The notes beneath the pieces are model-generated. The model saw only the letters and a list, made by a program, of their open reading frames with translations. It was not told the origin of the DNA and made no database searches. Source: Xanthomonas bonasiae (GTDB lineage: Bacteria > Pseudomonadota > Gammaproteobacteria > Xanthomonadales > Xanthomonadaceae). Taken from it: a stretch of 64,000 nucleotides of DNA. Positions 7,869-17,772 of the stretch are shown here, piece after piece. Location of the stretch: positions 1 to 64,000 of the forward strand of contig NZ_JAFIWB010000028.1 in NCBI RefSeq assembly GCF_017163705.1, read 5' to 3'. The position numbers and the translations under genes are program-made. How positions within the stretch are numbered: the stretch's first letter is position 1; each line of letters begins with the position of its first letter.

Positions 7869-8471
7869 CTACAGCCAGCCCTTCTGCCGCGCCAGCCGCG
7901 CCGCTTCGATGCGGTTGCCGACGCCGAGCTTGCCGATCGCTTCGGACAGATAGTTGCGCACCGTGCCGTGCGAAAGTCCGAGTTGCGCGGCGATGTCGCC
8001 GGCCGAGGCGCCCTCGCCGGCCAGGCGCAGCACCTGGCGTTCGCGGTCGTTGAGCGGGTCGGCTTCGGACCAGGCCTCCAACGCCAGTTCCGGATCGATC
8101 GCGCGGCCGCCGCGGTGCACCTGGCGGATCGCATCGACCAGGCGCTCGGGCGGCGCGTCCTTCAACAGATAGCCGCCGACGCCGGCGTCCAGCGCGCGGC
8201 GCAGGAAGCCGGGACGGGCGAAGGTGGTGACGATGACCACGCGGATCGGCAACTGCTGGCGCTGCACCCGCTGCGCCAGTTCCAGGCCGCCGAGGCCGGG
8301 CATCTCGATGTCGGTGACCAGCAGGTCCGGCGTGTGCGCCTGCAGCGCGCGCCACGCGGCCTCGCCGTCGGCGGCGCTGGCGACCACGTCGATATCCGCT
8401 TCCAGGCCCAGCAGCGCGCCGAGCGCGCCGCGCACCATCGCCTGGTCTTCCGCCAGCACTAGTCGAATCAC
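7869..8471 (-). CDS. NarL/LuxR-family response regulator (DesR-like)
   Basis: A 200-residue regulator with a receiver domain (about 1-118, acidic pocket EDQ, phosphoacceptor Asp54 in LVTDIEMPG) and a LuxR-type helix-turn-helix (about 137-200, LNDRERQVLRLAGEGASAGDIAAQLGLS). It lies 51 bases downstream of a DesK-like kinase and an ABC-2 exporter on the same strand, so it is the probable partner regulator of that operon. The arrangement resembles DesKR, LiaRS or BceRS-like envelope-sensing systems. The inducing signal is unknown. Confidence 0.92.
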   Translation of the reverse strand: MIRLVLAEDQAMVRGALGALLGLEADIDVVASAADGEAAWRALQAHTPDLLVTDIEMPGLGGLELAQRVQRQQLPIRVVIVTTFARPGFLRRALDAGVGGYLLKDAPPERLVDAIRQVHRGGRAIDPELALEAWSEADPLNDRERQVLRLAGEGASAGDIAAQLGLSHGTVRNYLSEAIGKLGVGNRIEAARLARQKGWL

Positions 8472-8522
8472 GTGTCCCCCGGGTCCTGTGGACGCATTGT
8501 AGAACCGCGCCCGCAGCGGCGT

Positions 8523-9710
8523 TCAGCGCAGTGCGGCGTCCTGGCAGCCGCGCGGCTGCGGCGCCGGCTCCGCAGCCGGCGCCGGGGTCCGCGGCAACGG
8601 CGCCGACGCCAGCAGGCGGGTACCCTGGCCGCGTTCGGAGTCGATCCGCAACGCACCGCCCACCGCCTCCAGCCGCTCGCGCATGCTGGCCAGGCCGGTA
8701 CCCGGCTGCATGGCGCTGCCGCGGCCGTCGTCGCGGATCTCCAGCCAGGCCTGATCGCGTTCGCACCACAGCCGCAGCTGCGCATGGCTGGCGGCGGCAT
8801 GGCGCTGGATATTGGTGGCGGCCTCGCGCAGCACCATGGCGAACACCGTCTCCAGCTGCGCGCACTGCGGCAACGCATCGACCTGGTAGCGGAAGGTGAC
8901 CCCGGACGATTCCAGCAGCAGCTTGGCCGAGGCCATCTCCGCGGCCAGCTGCGCAGCGCGGATGCCGCTGACCGCGCGCCGCACCTGGCCCAGCGCCTCG
9001 CGCGCGACCTGGCTGACGTCCTCCATCTCCTGCCGCGCCGCGTCAGGGTCGCGCGCCAGCAGGCGCGCGGCCAGGTCCGCCTTCAGCGCCACCAGCGACA
9101 GCGTGTGGCCGAGCAGGTCGTGCAGGTCGCGGCCGATGCGCTCGCGCTCGGCGACCGCGGCCAGACGCCGCACTTCCTCGTGGCTCAGGCGCAGCTGCGC
9201 GTCGGCGCGCGCGCGGCGTTCGAAGCTGATGTTCATCAACCCCACCGCCAGGCCCACCAGCACCGCGCTGGCCATGTACAGGGGCGACCAGCCGCGCATC
9301 CACCAGGCCGCCGCGAACAGGCCGAGCAGCAGCAGCATCCCCAGCAGCGCACGCACCGGCTGGAAGCAGAACGCCAGGAACGCGCAGGCATAGATGATGT
9401 AGCACTGCGCGCCGGGGTTGTAGGGCAACAGCGCGAACGCCAGCGCGGCCATGGCGGCCACGCACCAGCGCAGGTAGCGGCGGTGGCGGTAATAGGCGCA
9501 GTAGTACAGCGCCAGGAACACGGCGTAGCTGGCCATGGTCGGCCAGAACCAGCGGGTGAAGTAGTGCGGCTCGTACAGCGGCGTCACGAACAGCCAGATC
9601 GACCAGATCAGCGACAGCCACACGAACCAGTGCGCGCCGGGCCGGGCGGTGTTCCAGCCCAGGCGCCGTGAGATCAGCGAATCGGGCGAGGCGTGCAGCA
9701 AGGCGATCAC
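8523..9710 (-). CDS. DesK-like sensor histidine kinase (HisKA_3)
   Basis: A 395-residue kinase with about five membrane segments in residues 28-165 and almost no periplasmic domain. The HisKA_3 dimerisation box is RERIGRDLHDLLGHTLSL (phosphoacceptor His197), followed by an HATPase_c domain (IRDDGRGSAMQPGTGLASMRERL). The start is GTG at 9710, preceded by AGGAGT at the right distance; the longer ATG-initiated reading has no credible ribosome site. The membrane-embedded sensor suggests detection of bilayer state or of the adjacent ABC exporter. It is co-oriented with the transporter and regulator genes. Confidence 0.9.
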   Translation of the reverse strand: MIALLHASPDSLISRRLGWNTARPGAHWFVWLSLIWSIWLFVTPLYEPHYFTRWFWPTMASYAVFLALYYCAYYRHRRYLRWCVAAMAALAFALLPYNPGAQCYIIYACAFLAFCFQPVRALLGMLLLLGLFAAAWWMRGWSPLYMASAVLVGLAVGLMNISFERRARADAQLRLSHEEVRRLAAVAERERIGRDLHDLLGHTLSLVALKADLAARLLARDPDAARQEMEDVSQVAREALGQVRRAVSGIRAAQLAAEMASAKLLLESSGVTFRYQVDALPQCAQLETVFAMVLREAATNIQRHAAASHAQLRLWCERDQAWLEIRDDGRGSAMQPGTGLASMRERLEAVGGALRIDSERGQGTRLLASAPLPRTPAPAAEPAPQPRGCQDAALR

Positions 9711-9825
9711 GGAAGACTCCTGTGGCGGTCGCACGGCCGCGGTGCATAGCATAGCGAGCGCATGCGGACGCCGCGCGGCGACGCGGCGGGAACCAACGCT
9801 GCCTGGGCGCGATGCAGGCTGGCCA

Positions 9826-10656
9826 TCAGCCGCGGCGCAGGCGGCGGTGCGCCAGCGCATAGAACGCCACGGTCACCGCCAGCAGCGCGGCGACGTGACC
9901 GGCGCTGCTGCCGCCGCCATCCTGGCCGACCACGCGCAACGCGAGCTGGCCCAGGTGATAGGACGGCCACAGCGGCGCCAGCGTGGTCAGCAGCGACGGC
10001 AGCAGTTGCAACGGGATCCACAGGCCGGACAGGAACGCCATCGGCAGGTAGATCAGGTTGACCACCGCCGGCGCGCCGCTGCCGCCGACGCGGGCGCCGA
10101 TGTACAGGCCGATCGCACAGAACGGCAGCGTGCCCAGCACATCGACCAGCAGCAACAAGGCGCGTTGCGGCAGCGCCAACCGTACCCCGCCGAGCGTGCT
10201 GCCCAGCAGTTGCAGCAGCACCCCGATCGCCAGCGCGAACAGCATCGCCAGCACGGTGCGCGCCAGCAGCATCGCCCCCGGCGGCACCGGCAGCGCACGC
10301 TTGAGCGTGAGCAGGCCGCGCTCGCGGTCCAGCGCCAGGCCGACGCCGAAGCCGAACAGCGCCGGCGCCATCACCCCAAACACCCCATAGCTGGCCATCA
10401 GGTACACCGCGGCGGCGGGATTACCTCGGTTGAGCACCACGCCGAACAACAGATAGAACATCGGCGGGAACAGCAAGGTCGGCAGCGCGAACGACGGCGT
10501 GCGCAGCCAGCGCAACAGCTCGTAGCGGATCTCGCGCAACAGCAGCGCCGCGGACTCGCGCAACGGCAACGCAGACGCGTCGTACGGCAGTGCGGCGGTT
10601 GCGCCATGCGCTGGCGCCGCGACGGGCTCGATGCGGCGTGGATCGTGAGCGTTCAT
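9826..10656 (-). CDS. ABC-2 type transporter permease
   Basis: A 276-residue integral membrane protein with six predicted segments. After a hydrophilic ~45-residue N-terminus come FALPTLLFPPMFYLLFGVVL and the ABC-2 motif LPMAFLSGLWIPLQLLPSLL. It pairs with the ATPase encoded just upstream; the overlap is ATGA. ABC-2 exporters of this size move drugs, lipids or antibiotics out of the membrane. The two-component genes downstream suggest regulated export as part of a stress response. Substrate is unknown. Confidence 0.9.
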   Translation of the reverse strand: MNAHDPRRIEPVAAPAHGATAALPYDASALPLRESAALLLREIRYELLRWLRTPSFALPTLLFPPMFYLLFGVVLNRGNPAAAVYLMASYGVFGVMAPALFGFGVGLALDRERGLLTLKRALPVPPGAMLLARTVLAMLFALAIGVLLQLLGSTLGGVRLALPQRALLLLVDVLGTLPFCAIGLYIGARVGGSGAPAVVNLIYLPMAFLSGLWIPLQLLPSLLTTLAPLWPSYHLGQLALRVVGQDGGGSSAGHVAALLAVTVAFYALAHRRLRRG

Positions 10657-11561
10657 GCAGCCTCCGCACGGGTGATGGCGAGGAACGCGTCGGCCAGGCC
10701 GGCGCGCCTGACTTCCAGTTCGTCCAGCCCCGGATCGGCGGCGAGCAATTGCGCCACCACCGGCTCGGCCGGATCGGCGACGATCTCCAGCACGCCGTCG
10801 CGGCCGTCCACGCGCCTCACCTGCGGCCATTTCGCCACCTGCGCCGCGGCGAGCGCGCTGCGGCAGCGGATCGTGCGTTGCTCGAAGCGCGCCCGCAGCT
10901 GTTCCACGCTGCCTTCGGCGATCAGCGTGCCGCGCTGCAGCACCGCGACCCGGTCGGCCAGCGCTTCGGCCTCTTCCAGGTAATGCGTGGTCAGCAGCAC
11001 CGCGCAGCCGTCCGCGACCAGTTCCTGGATCGCCCGCCACAGGCCCTGCCGCGCCTCGATGTCCAGACCGGTGCTGGGTTCGTCCAGGAACAGCACCTGC
11101 GGCCGCCCGCAGATCGCCATCGCGAACTGCACGCGCCGCTGCTGGCCGCCGGACAAGCCGCCGTAGCGGCGCGGCATCAGGCCATCCAGCCCGGCCAGCG
11201 CCACGCAATCGGCGACGCTGCGCGGACGCCGGTAGTAGCCGCGCGCCTGGTCCAGCAGTTCGCCCACGCGCAGCGTGTCCGGCAGCCCGGCGGACTGCAG
11301 CATCACCCCGGCCTGGCGCCGCGCGCCGAGCGCACGCGGATCCTGCCCGCACAGCTGTGCGCTGCCGGCATCGGCCACCTGCAGCCCGAGCAGCAGCGCC
11401 ACCGCCGTGCTCTTGCCCGCGCCATTGGCGCCGAGCAGCGCCAGCAACTGGCCGCGCTGCAGCTGCAGGTCCACGCCATCCAGCGCGACCACCGTGCCGT
11501 AGCGTTTGTGCACGCCGCGCAGCTGCGCCAGCGGGAGAGTGTCGGGAGCGGGCATCGGCAT
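10653..11561 (-). CDS. ABC-2 transporter ATP-binding protein
   Basis: A 302-residue ATPase with Walker A GANGAGKS (44-51), the Q-loop region, signature LSGGQQRRVQFA, Walker B PQVLFLDEPSTGLD and switch histidine in LLTTHYLEEAE. The ~80-residue C-terminal extension is typical of CcmA/DrrA-like subunits. Two in-frame ATGs (11561, 11555) are possible; the first is given. It is the first gene of a four-gene unit with the permease, kinase and regulator. It is divergent from the MacA-like adaptor at 11806. Confidence 0.93.
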   Translation of the reverse strand: MPMPAPDTLPLAQLRGVHKRYGTVVALDGVDLQLQRGQLLALLGANGAGKSTAVALLLGLQVADAGSAQLCGQDPRALGARRQAGVMLQSAGLPDTLRVGELLDQARGYYRRPRSVADCVALAGLDGLMPRRYGGLSGGQQRRVQFAMAICGRPQVLFLDEPSTGLDIEARQGLWRAIQELVADGCAVLLTTHYLEEAEALADRVAVLQRGTLIAEGSVEQLRARFEQRTIRCRSALAAAQVAKWPQVRRVDGRDGVLEIVADPAEPVVAQLLAADPGLDELEVRRAGLADAFLAITRAEAA

Positions 11562-11805
11562 GGACCGGTCGTGGCAGGAGTGGCCATGCTGCGTCGCGCC
11601 GCCGGAGCATCCCAGTGCGGCCCGTCAGCCGCGGCAGGTGACAGCTGTCACTGGCGATGGCCGCGCGATTGCCGCATGCTGCGCTCCACGCCATGGGGAA
11701 TGGCGCCGCACCTGCCGCAGCGCAACGCAGAAAGTGACTTCCGGCAACTTGGAAGCGCGCGCCTCGCCGATCCACACTGCGCCTACCGATTCATCCAGGG
11801 ACAAG

Positions 11806-13050
11806 ATGAGTACCTCCGCCGATCTGCTCAAAGAACTCCGTATCGACCGCAAGGCACCGCCGAGCGAACCGCCGTCGCGGCGCGGGCTGTGGATCGCCGT
11901 GGTCCTGGCGCTGCTGATCGCGCTCGGCGTGGGCGGCTGGTTGCTGTTCGGCCGCGGCAAGGCCATCGAAGTGACCACCGCGCCGGTGGTGGCGATCGCC
12001 GCCGGCAGCAGCAGCGCCTCGGTGCTGGACGCCAGCGGCTACGTGGTGGCGCGGCGCATGGCCACGGTGTCGGCGAAGATCACCGGCAAGGTGCGCGAAG
12101 TGCTGATCGAGGAAGGCATGCGCGTGGAGCAGGGCCAGGTGATGGCGACGCTGGACCCGATCGATGCCGGCGCGCAGCGGCAGCTGTCGGCGTCGCAACT
12201 GGACGCGGCGCGCAGCCAGGTGACCAACATGCAGGCGCAACTGCGCCAGGCCGAGGCCGATGCGCAGCGGCTGCAGACCCTGTCCACGCAGCAGCTGGTG
12301 TCGCGCTCGCAATACGAGCAGGCGCTGTCGCAGCGCGATGCCTTGCGCGCGCAACTGCAGAGCGCGCAGCGCAACGTGGTGGTGGCGGGCAACCAGCTGT
12401 CGATCTCCGACCTCAACGTGGACAACACCATCGTGCGCGCGCCGTTCGCCGGCGTGGTCACCGCCAAGGCGGCGCAGCCGGGCGAGATCGTCTCGCCGCT
12501 GTCGGCCGGCGGCGGTTTCACCCGCACCGGCATCGGCACGGTGGTGGACATGGATTCGCTGGAGATCGAGGTGGAAGTGGGCGAGGCCTTCATCGGCCGG
12601 GTCAAGCCGGGCATGCCGGTGGAAGCCGTGCTCAACGCCTACCCGGAGTGGAAGATCCCGGCCGAAGTGATCGCGATCATCCCCTCGGCCGACCGCGGCA
12701 AGGCCACGGTGAAGGTGCGCGTGGCGCTGAAGCAGAAGGACCCGCGGATCGTGCCGGAAATGGGCGTGCGCGTGAGTTTCCTGGAAGCGCCGCAAGCGCA
12801 GGCGCAGGACAAGCCGCAGGGCGTGCGCGCGCCGGGTGCGGCGATCGTCAAGCGCGGCGGGCAGGACGTGGCGTTCGCACTGAAGGAGGACAACACGGTC
12901 GAGCAGCGCGCGCTGAAGACCGGCATCACCCTGGGCGACGACCGCCAGGTGCTGTCGGGCCTGGCGGCGGGCGACACGGTGGTGCTGGATCCGCCGGAGA
13001 CGTTGCGCGACGGGGTCAAGGTGAAGATGGCGGAGGCGGCCGAGCAATAA
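11806..13050 (+). CDS. MacA/HlyD-like periplasmic adaptor subunit
   Basis: A 414-residue membrane fusion protein. A short cytoplasmic N-terminus is followed by a membrane anchor (about 27-48), a biotinyl-lipoyl half-motif (VLIEEGMRVEQGQVMATLDP), a long coiled-coil hairpin (about 125-195), the second lipoyl half (IVRAPFAGVVTAKAAQPGEIV), and beta-barrel and C-terminal domains. Adaptors of this type link an inner-membrane MacB-like ABC exporter to an outer-membrane channel. The ATPase and two permeases that should complete it begin at 14130, beyond a 1.08-kb gap filled by a foldback element. No TolC-like gene is adjacent. Confidence 0.9.
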   Translation: MSTSADLLKELRIDRKAPPSEPPSRRGLWIAVVLALLIALGVGGWLLFGRGKAIEVTTAPVVAIAAGSSSASVLDASGYVVARRMATVSAKITGKVREVLIEEGMRVEQGQVMATLDPIDAGAQRQLSASQLDAARSQVTNMQAQLRQAEADAQRLQTLSTQQLVSRSQYEQALSQRDALRAQLQSAQRNVVVAGNQLSISDLNVDNTIVRAPFAGVVTAKAAQPGEIVSPLSAGGGFTRTGIGTVVDMDSLEIEVEVGEAFIGRVKPGMPVEAVLNAYPEWKIPAEVIAIIPSADRGKATVKVRVALKQKDPRIVPEMGVRVSFLEAPQAQAQDKPQGVRAPGAAIVKRGGQDVAFALKEDNTVEQRALKTGITLGDDRQVLSGLAAGDTVVLDPPETLRDGVKVKMAEAAEQ

Positions 13051-13274
13051 CGGCGACCGCATGTGAGGTAGTGCGCGTTGCCGCGAACCATTGCATGCGG
13101 TCCATGTCGCCGCTGCCTTGGGCTATCGCCATGAGAGCGGCGCTGCCGGCATCGCTTTTCGTCCAACTCGTGCAGTAGCGGGTGCCGTTACAACCGTTCT
13201 ATCGCGTCAACAGGTTTTTGCTCGTATCCGATCCAGCAACCAACTGGCTTCACTCGCTCCAATCGCCGCATCGC

Positions 13275-14065
13275 TCTAGTTGTTGCTCCTCGTTGTTGCT
13301 GTTGCTGTTGCTGTTGCCGTTGCTCTGCTGTTGCTCTGGCCGTTGCTGTGCCGTGGCTTTTGACTTTCCGGGTTCCCTTCCGCAGCGGCGGATGGACCGG
13401 GGAAAAACCCGAAGGGCGGCGCACAAGGATGTGCGCCGTTCGCGGCAGGGGCAGGATGCCCCTTCCGCGAATCCCCGGTGCATCCGCGGACCCGGAGCGC
13501 GCAGCGCGGAGGGCGCAGCGCGGAGGGCGCAAGGCAGGGCGCGCTTGACCAGCCTTCGGCTGTGGTAAAGCGCTTCTTTTGGTTACTTTTCTTTGCGCGA
13601 GCAAAGAAAAGTGACCCGCCAAAGGCGGAAGCTTTTGCTTTGCTGTTTGTTTTTGCTTGCGCGTTCGCTTTTGTAGGAGCGGCTTCAGCCGCGACACTTT
13701 GCTGACAGAACCAGTCGCGGCTGAAGCCGCTCCTACAAGGGAGTTGCCACTGCAAGAGCAAAAGCTTTCGCCTTGCGGCGAGTTACTTTTCTTTGCTTGT
13801 GCAAAGAAAAGTAACCAAAAGAAACGCTTTACCACAGCCGAAGGCTGGTCAAGCACACCCTACTTCGCGCCCTCCGCGCTGCGCGCTCCGGGTCCGCGAA
13901 TAGGACGGGATTCGCGGAAGGGGCATCCTGCCCCTGCCGCGAACGGCGCACATCCCTGTGCGCCGCCCCTTCGGGGTTTTTCCCGCCCTATTCGCCGCTA
14001 CGTAAGGGACCCGGTAAAGCAAAAGCAAAGCAACAGCACTGCAACTGCAACTGCAAACGAAGCAA
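13275..14065. mobile_element. Large imperfect foldback element within the MacAB-like operon
   Basis: Most of the 13051-14129 gap folds back on itself. The left arm, about 13275-13640, runs from a GTTGCT-type triplet repeat through GGGAAAAACCCGAAGGG, GATGTGCGCCGTTCGCGGC, GGGGCAGGATGCCCCTTCCG and GCCTTCGGCTGTGGTAAAGC to CTTTTGGTTACTTTTCTTTG. The right arm, about 13765-14065, repeats these blocks in reverse order and complement. The centre holds two inverted GGAGCGGCTTCAGCCGC units (13673-13695, 13714-13736). No transposase is present. Many ORFs cross it but they translate repeat sequence. Whether it is mobile by itself is unknown. Confidence 0.8.
13276..13345 (+). repeat. GTTGCT-type triplet microsatellite
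   Basis: A run of imperfect GTT/GCT triplets and hexamers (GTTGTTGCTGTTGCTGTTGC and neighbours). A degenerate complementary run (CAACTGCAACTGCAAAC) lies at about 14030-14060, so it forms the outer end of the foldback. It is prone to slippage. Confidence 0.7.
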
Positions 14066-14129
14066 ACATCCGCGAACCGCCTCACCGCAATCGGCACATC
14101 TACTTCCGTCCACTGCCAGGAACACCACC

Positions 14130-14822
<693 letters not shown>

Positions 14823-14883
14823 ACCGGCCGCTGCCGCCGCGCGCATTCCGCGCCCCGGCATCCCGTCCCTTGGAGGATCGAAC

Positions 14884-16041
14884 ATGAAATATTTTTCGTT
14901 GGTCTGGGCGCAACTGTTCCGCAGCAAGACCCGCACCCTGCTGACTCTGCTGTCGGTGGTCGCCGCGTTCCTGCTGTTCGGCATGCTCGATTCGGTGCGC
15001 GTGGCGTTCAATTCCGGCGGCAGCGTCGAAGGCGCCAACCGGCTAATCGTGTCCTCGCGGCTGTCGATCACCCAGTCGTTGCCGGTCAGCCTGCAGTCGC
15101 AGATCGAATCGGTGCCGGGGGTGAAGAAGGTCACCTACGCGATGTGGTTCGGCGGCATCTACCGCGACCCGAAGAACTTCTTCCCCAACTTCTCGGTGGC
15201 GCCGAACTTCTTCGACGTCTACAGCGAGTACGACGTGCCGCCGGCGCAGCTCAAGGCGTTCCGCGAGACACGCACCGCGGCGGCGGTGGGCGCCTCGCTG
15301 GCCAAGAAGAACGGCTGGAAGATCGGCGACACCATTCCGCTGCAGGCCACCATCTTCCCGCGCGGCGGCAGCAACGACTGGCCGCTGACCCTGACCACCA
15401 TCTTCAAGGTCAAGGACGCCAAGAACGCGCAGGCCGAGAACCAGTTGATGATGAACTGGAAGTACTTCGACGAGTCCAACGACTACATCAAGAACAAGGT
15501 CAGCTGGTACACCGTGCAGTTGGGCAACGCCGACCAGGCCTCGCGGGTGGCGCAGGCGATCGACGCGCTGTCGCTCAACTCCGACCACGAGACCAAGAGC
15601 CAGACCGAGGCCGCGTTCTCGCAGGCCTTCGCCAAGCAGTTCGCCGACGTCGGCCTGATCGTCACCGCGATCATGGCCGCCGTGTTCTTCACCCTGCTGC
15701 TGCTCACCGGCAACACCATGGCGCAGGCGGTACGCGAGCGCATCCCGGAACTGGCGGTGCTGAAGACGCTCGGCTTCCGCGACGGCACCGTGCTGACCCT
15801 GGTGATGGTGGAGTCGGTGCTGCTGATCGTGCTCGGCGGCTTGATCGGCATGGGCCTGGCGGCGCTGATCATCCCCGGCGTGGCCGCGGCCAGCGGCGGC
15901 ATGATGCCGATGCGCGGCGTACCGGCGCAGACCTGGGGGGTGGCGTTGGGACTGATGGTCGCCATCGGCATCGTGGTCGGGTTGCTGCCGGCATTGCGCG
16001 CGCAGCGCCTGAAGATCGTGGACGCGCTGGCCGGGCGCTGA
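14884..16041 (+). CDS. MacB-like FtsX-domain ABC permease 1
   Basis: A 385-residue permease with an N-terminal membrane segment (about 14-36), a periplasmic MacB-type domain (about 40-250), then three membrane segments in an FtsX fold (VGLIVTAIMAAVFFTLLLLT, a middle VESVLLIVLGGLIGMGLAAL and a C-terminal one). The start follows GGAGG at 14872-14876. With the second permease it should form a heterodimer, unlike the homodimeric fused MacB. The permease ends 46 bases before its partner. Confidence 0.93.
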   Translation: MKYFSLVWAQLFRSKTRTLLTLLSVVAAFLLFGMLDSVRVAFNSGGSVEGANRLIVSSRLSITQSLPVSLQSQIESVPGVKKVTYAMWFGGIYRDPKNFFPNFSVAPNFFDVYSEYDVPPAQLKAFRETRTAAAVGASLAKKNGWKIGDTIPLQATIFPRGGSNDWPLTLTTIFKVKDAKNAQAENQLMMNWKYFDESNDYIKNKVSWYTVQLGNADQASRVAQAIDALSLNSDHETKSQTEAAFSQAFAKQFADVGLIVTAIMAAVFFTLLLLTGNTMAQAVRERIPELAVLKTLGFRDGTVLTLVMVESVLLIVLGGLIGMGLAALIIPGVAAASGGMMPMRGVPAQTWGVALGLMVAIGIVVGLLPALRAQRLKIVDALAGR

Positions 16042-16087
16042 GCCCGCCGCCGCATCGCTCCCTGTCGCATTTTCGGAAGACGCACTG

Positions 16088-17401
16088 ATGAAACTCAAAC
16101 TCTGGTTGGGAAACCTGCTCACGTTGCTGCTGCTGGCGGTGGGGCTGGCGCTGTGGATCGCCCTGCCCTGGTACGGCGTGCTGGCCTTGGCCGCCGGCGT
16201 GGCGCTGTGGCTGCTGCTGACCCGCGGCGGCCGCCTGGCGCTGGCCGCCACCCGCATCGGCGTGGCCAGCCTGCCGCAGCGCTGGGGCGCCTCGTCGGTG
16301 ATCGTGGTCGGCATCGCCGGCGTGGTCGGCGTACTGGTGGCGATGCTGGCGATGGGCGAAGGCTTCCAGGCCACGCTCAACAGCACCGGCGACGACAGCA
16401 CCGCGATCGTGCTGCGCGGCGGCTCCGGCGCCGAGACCAATTCGGTGATCACCCGCGACCAGGTGCCGCTGATCGCCAGCCTGGCCGGCGTGGCCAAAGG
16501 CGCCGACGGCAAGCCGCTGGTCTCCCCGGAGCTGTCGCAGGTGATCAACCTGCCGAGCAAGGCCGACGGCACCGACACCAACGTGCAGTTCCGCGGCGTC
16601 GGCGACGCCGGCTGGGCGGTGCACGACAAGCTCAGGATCGTCGAGGGCCGCCGCTTCGGCGCCGGCCTGCGCGAGATCGTGGTCGGCCAGGGCGCCAAGG
16701 CGCAGTTCCGCGGCCTGGACGTGGGCAAGACCCTGAGCCTGGGCCGCGAGCAGTGGACCGTGGTCGGCGTGTTCGCCTCCGGCGATGCGCACGACTCGGA
16801 GCTGTGGGCCGACGCGCAGACCCTGGCCTCCACCTACAACCGCAGCGCCTACCAGTCGATCAGCGTGCGTACCGCCGGCAAGGACGGCTACGCCCAGTTC
16901 AAGGCGGCGATGGCCGCCGACCCGCGGCTCAAGCTCGACGTGGAGACCACCCGCGCCTACTACGCCAAGCAGGGCGGCAACCTCAGCAAGCTGATCAGCA
17001 TCCTCGGCACGGTGATCGGCGCGATCATGGCGGTCGGCGCGGTGTTCGGCGCGCTCAACACCATGTACGCGGCGGTGGCCACCCGCGCCCGCGAGATCGC
17101 CACGATGCGCGCGATCGGTTTCCGCGGCCTGCCGGTGGTGACCGCGGTGATGCTGGAGACGATGCTGCTGGCGCTGCTCGGCGGGCTGCTCGGCGGGCTG
17201 ATCGCCTGGACCGTGTTCAACGGCTACAGCGTGTCCACGCTGGGCAGCAACTTCAGCCAGGTGGTGTTCCAGTTCAAGGTCTCCCCGGCGCTGCTGTGGA
17301 GCGGACTGAAGTGGGCGCTGGGCATCGGCCTGGTCGGTGGGCTGTTCCCGGCGCTGCGCGCGGCGCGGCTGCCGATCACCACCGCCTTGCGCGCGCTGTA
17401 G
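16088..17401 (+). CDS. MacB-like FtsX-domain ABC permease 2
   Basis: A 437-residue permease with two hydrophobic segments at the N-terminus (about 10-55) before the first canonical helix (VIVVGIAGVVGVLVAMLAMG), a periplasmic domain (about 95-295) and a C-terminal FtsX triple-helix core (VIGAIMAVGAVFGALNTMYA, LLALLGGLLGGLIAW, LVGGLFPALRAARLPI). The extra N-terminal pair distinguishes it from permease 1. It is the last gene of the operon and probably pairs with permease 1 and the ATPase at 14130. Confidence 0.92.
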   Translation: MKLKLWLGNLLTLLLLAVGLALWIALPWYGVLALAAGVALWLLLTRGGRLALAATRIGVASLPQRWGASSVIVVGIAGVVGVLVAMLAMGEGFQATLNSTGDDSTAIVLRGGSGAETNSVITRDQVPLIASLAGVAKGADGKPLVSPELSQVINLPSKADGTDTNVQFRGVGDAGWAVHDKLRIVEGRRFGAGLREIVVGQGAKAQFRGLDVGKTLSLGREQWTVVGVFASGDAHDSELWADAQTLASTYNRSAYQSISVRTAGKDGYAQFKAAMAADPRLKLDVETTRAYYAKQGGNLSKLISILGTVIGAIMAVGAVFGALNTMYAAVATRAREIATMRAIGFRGLPVVTAVMLETMLLALLGGLLGGLIAWTVFNGYSVSTLGSNFSQVVFQFKVSPALLWSGLKWALGIGLVGGLFPALRAARLPITTALRAL

Positions 17402-17772
17402 CGGCGGGCCTCCGTGCCCGGGCAGGCGCCAAGCCTGCTCGGCTCGGCGACCACGCGGTCGGGCAGGGCCATTGGCTTGCGCAAGCGCCACCCTGCGGGT
17501 CCGGTCCGGCGTGCCGCAAGCCGGTCGCGCCGCGCCGACCTGAACGCAAGGCTGCGCCACGCAGCACCGACCGAGCGCCAAACAGGCCCGGCGCGGCCGA
17601 CACGGGCGCCGCGAATGCACCGCAGCGCAAGGCGCCATCGGGAAAACCGGGCCGGCGACCGCGCCTTGGCGCCCCGCACCCGCACCGCGTCATCGTTTCG
17701 TCATCCAATTGCGGTAGAGCCGCGCCGGCGAAGGCGCTAGCCTGCGCGGCCATTCATCCACCGCCTACCGCC
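17402..17772. other. Gene-free gap of 371 bases
   Basis: No gene, repeat unit of the two abundant families or clear terminator is seen. Short overlapping ORFs are low-complexity readings of GC-rich DNA. The region should contain the promoter of the hydrolase at 17773. Confidence 0.6.

Noticed and set aside
5405-8134. Long reverse-strand ORF of 909 codons across the TonB receptor
   Set aside because: It is antisense to a clear receptor gene, has low-complexity Arg/Ala/Val-rich translation and no domain. High GC content produces such shadow frames.
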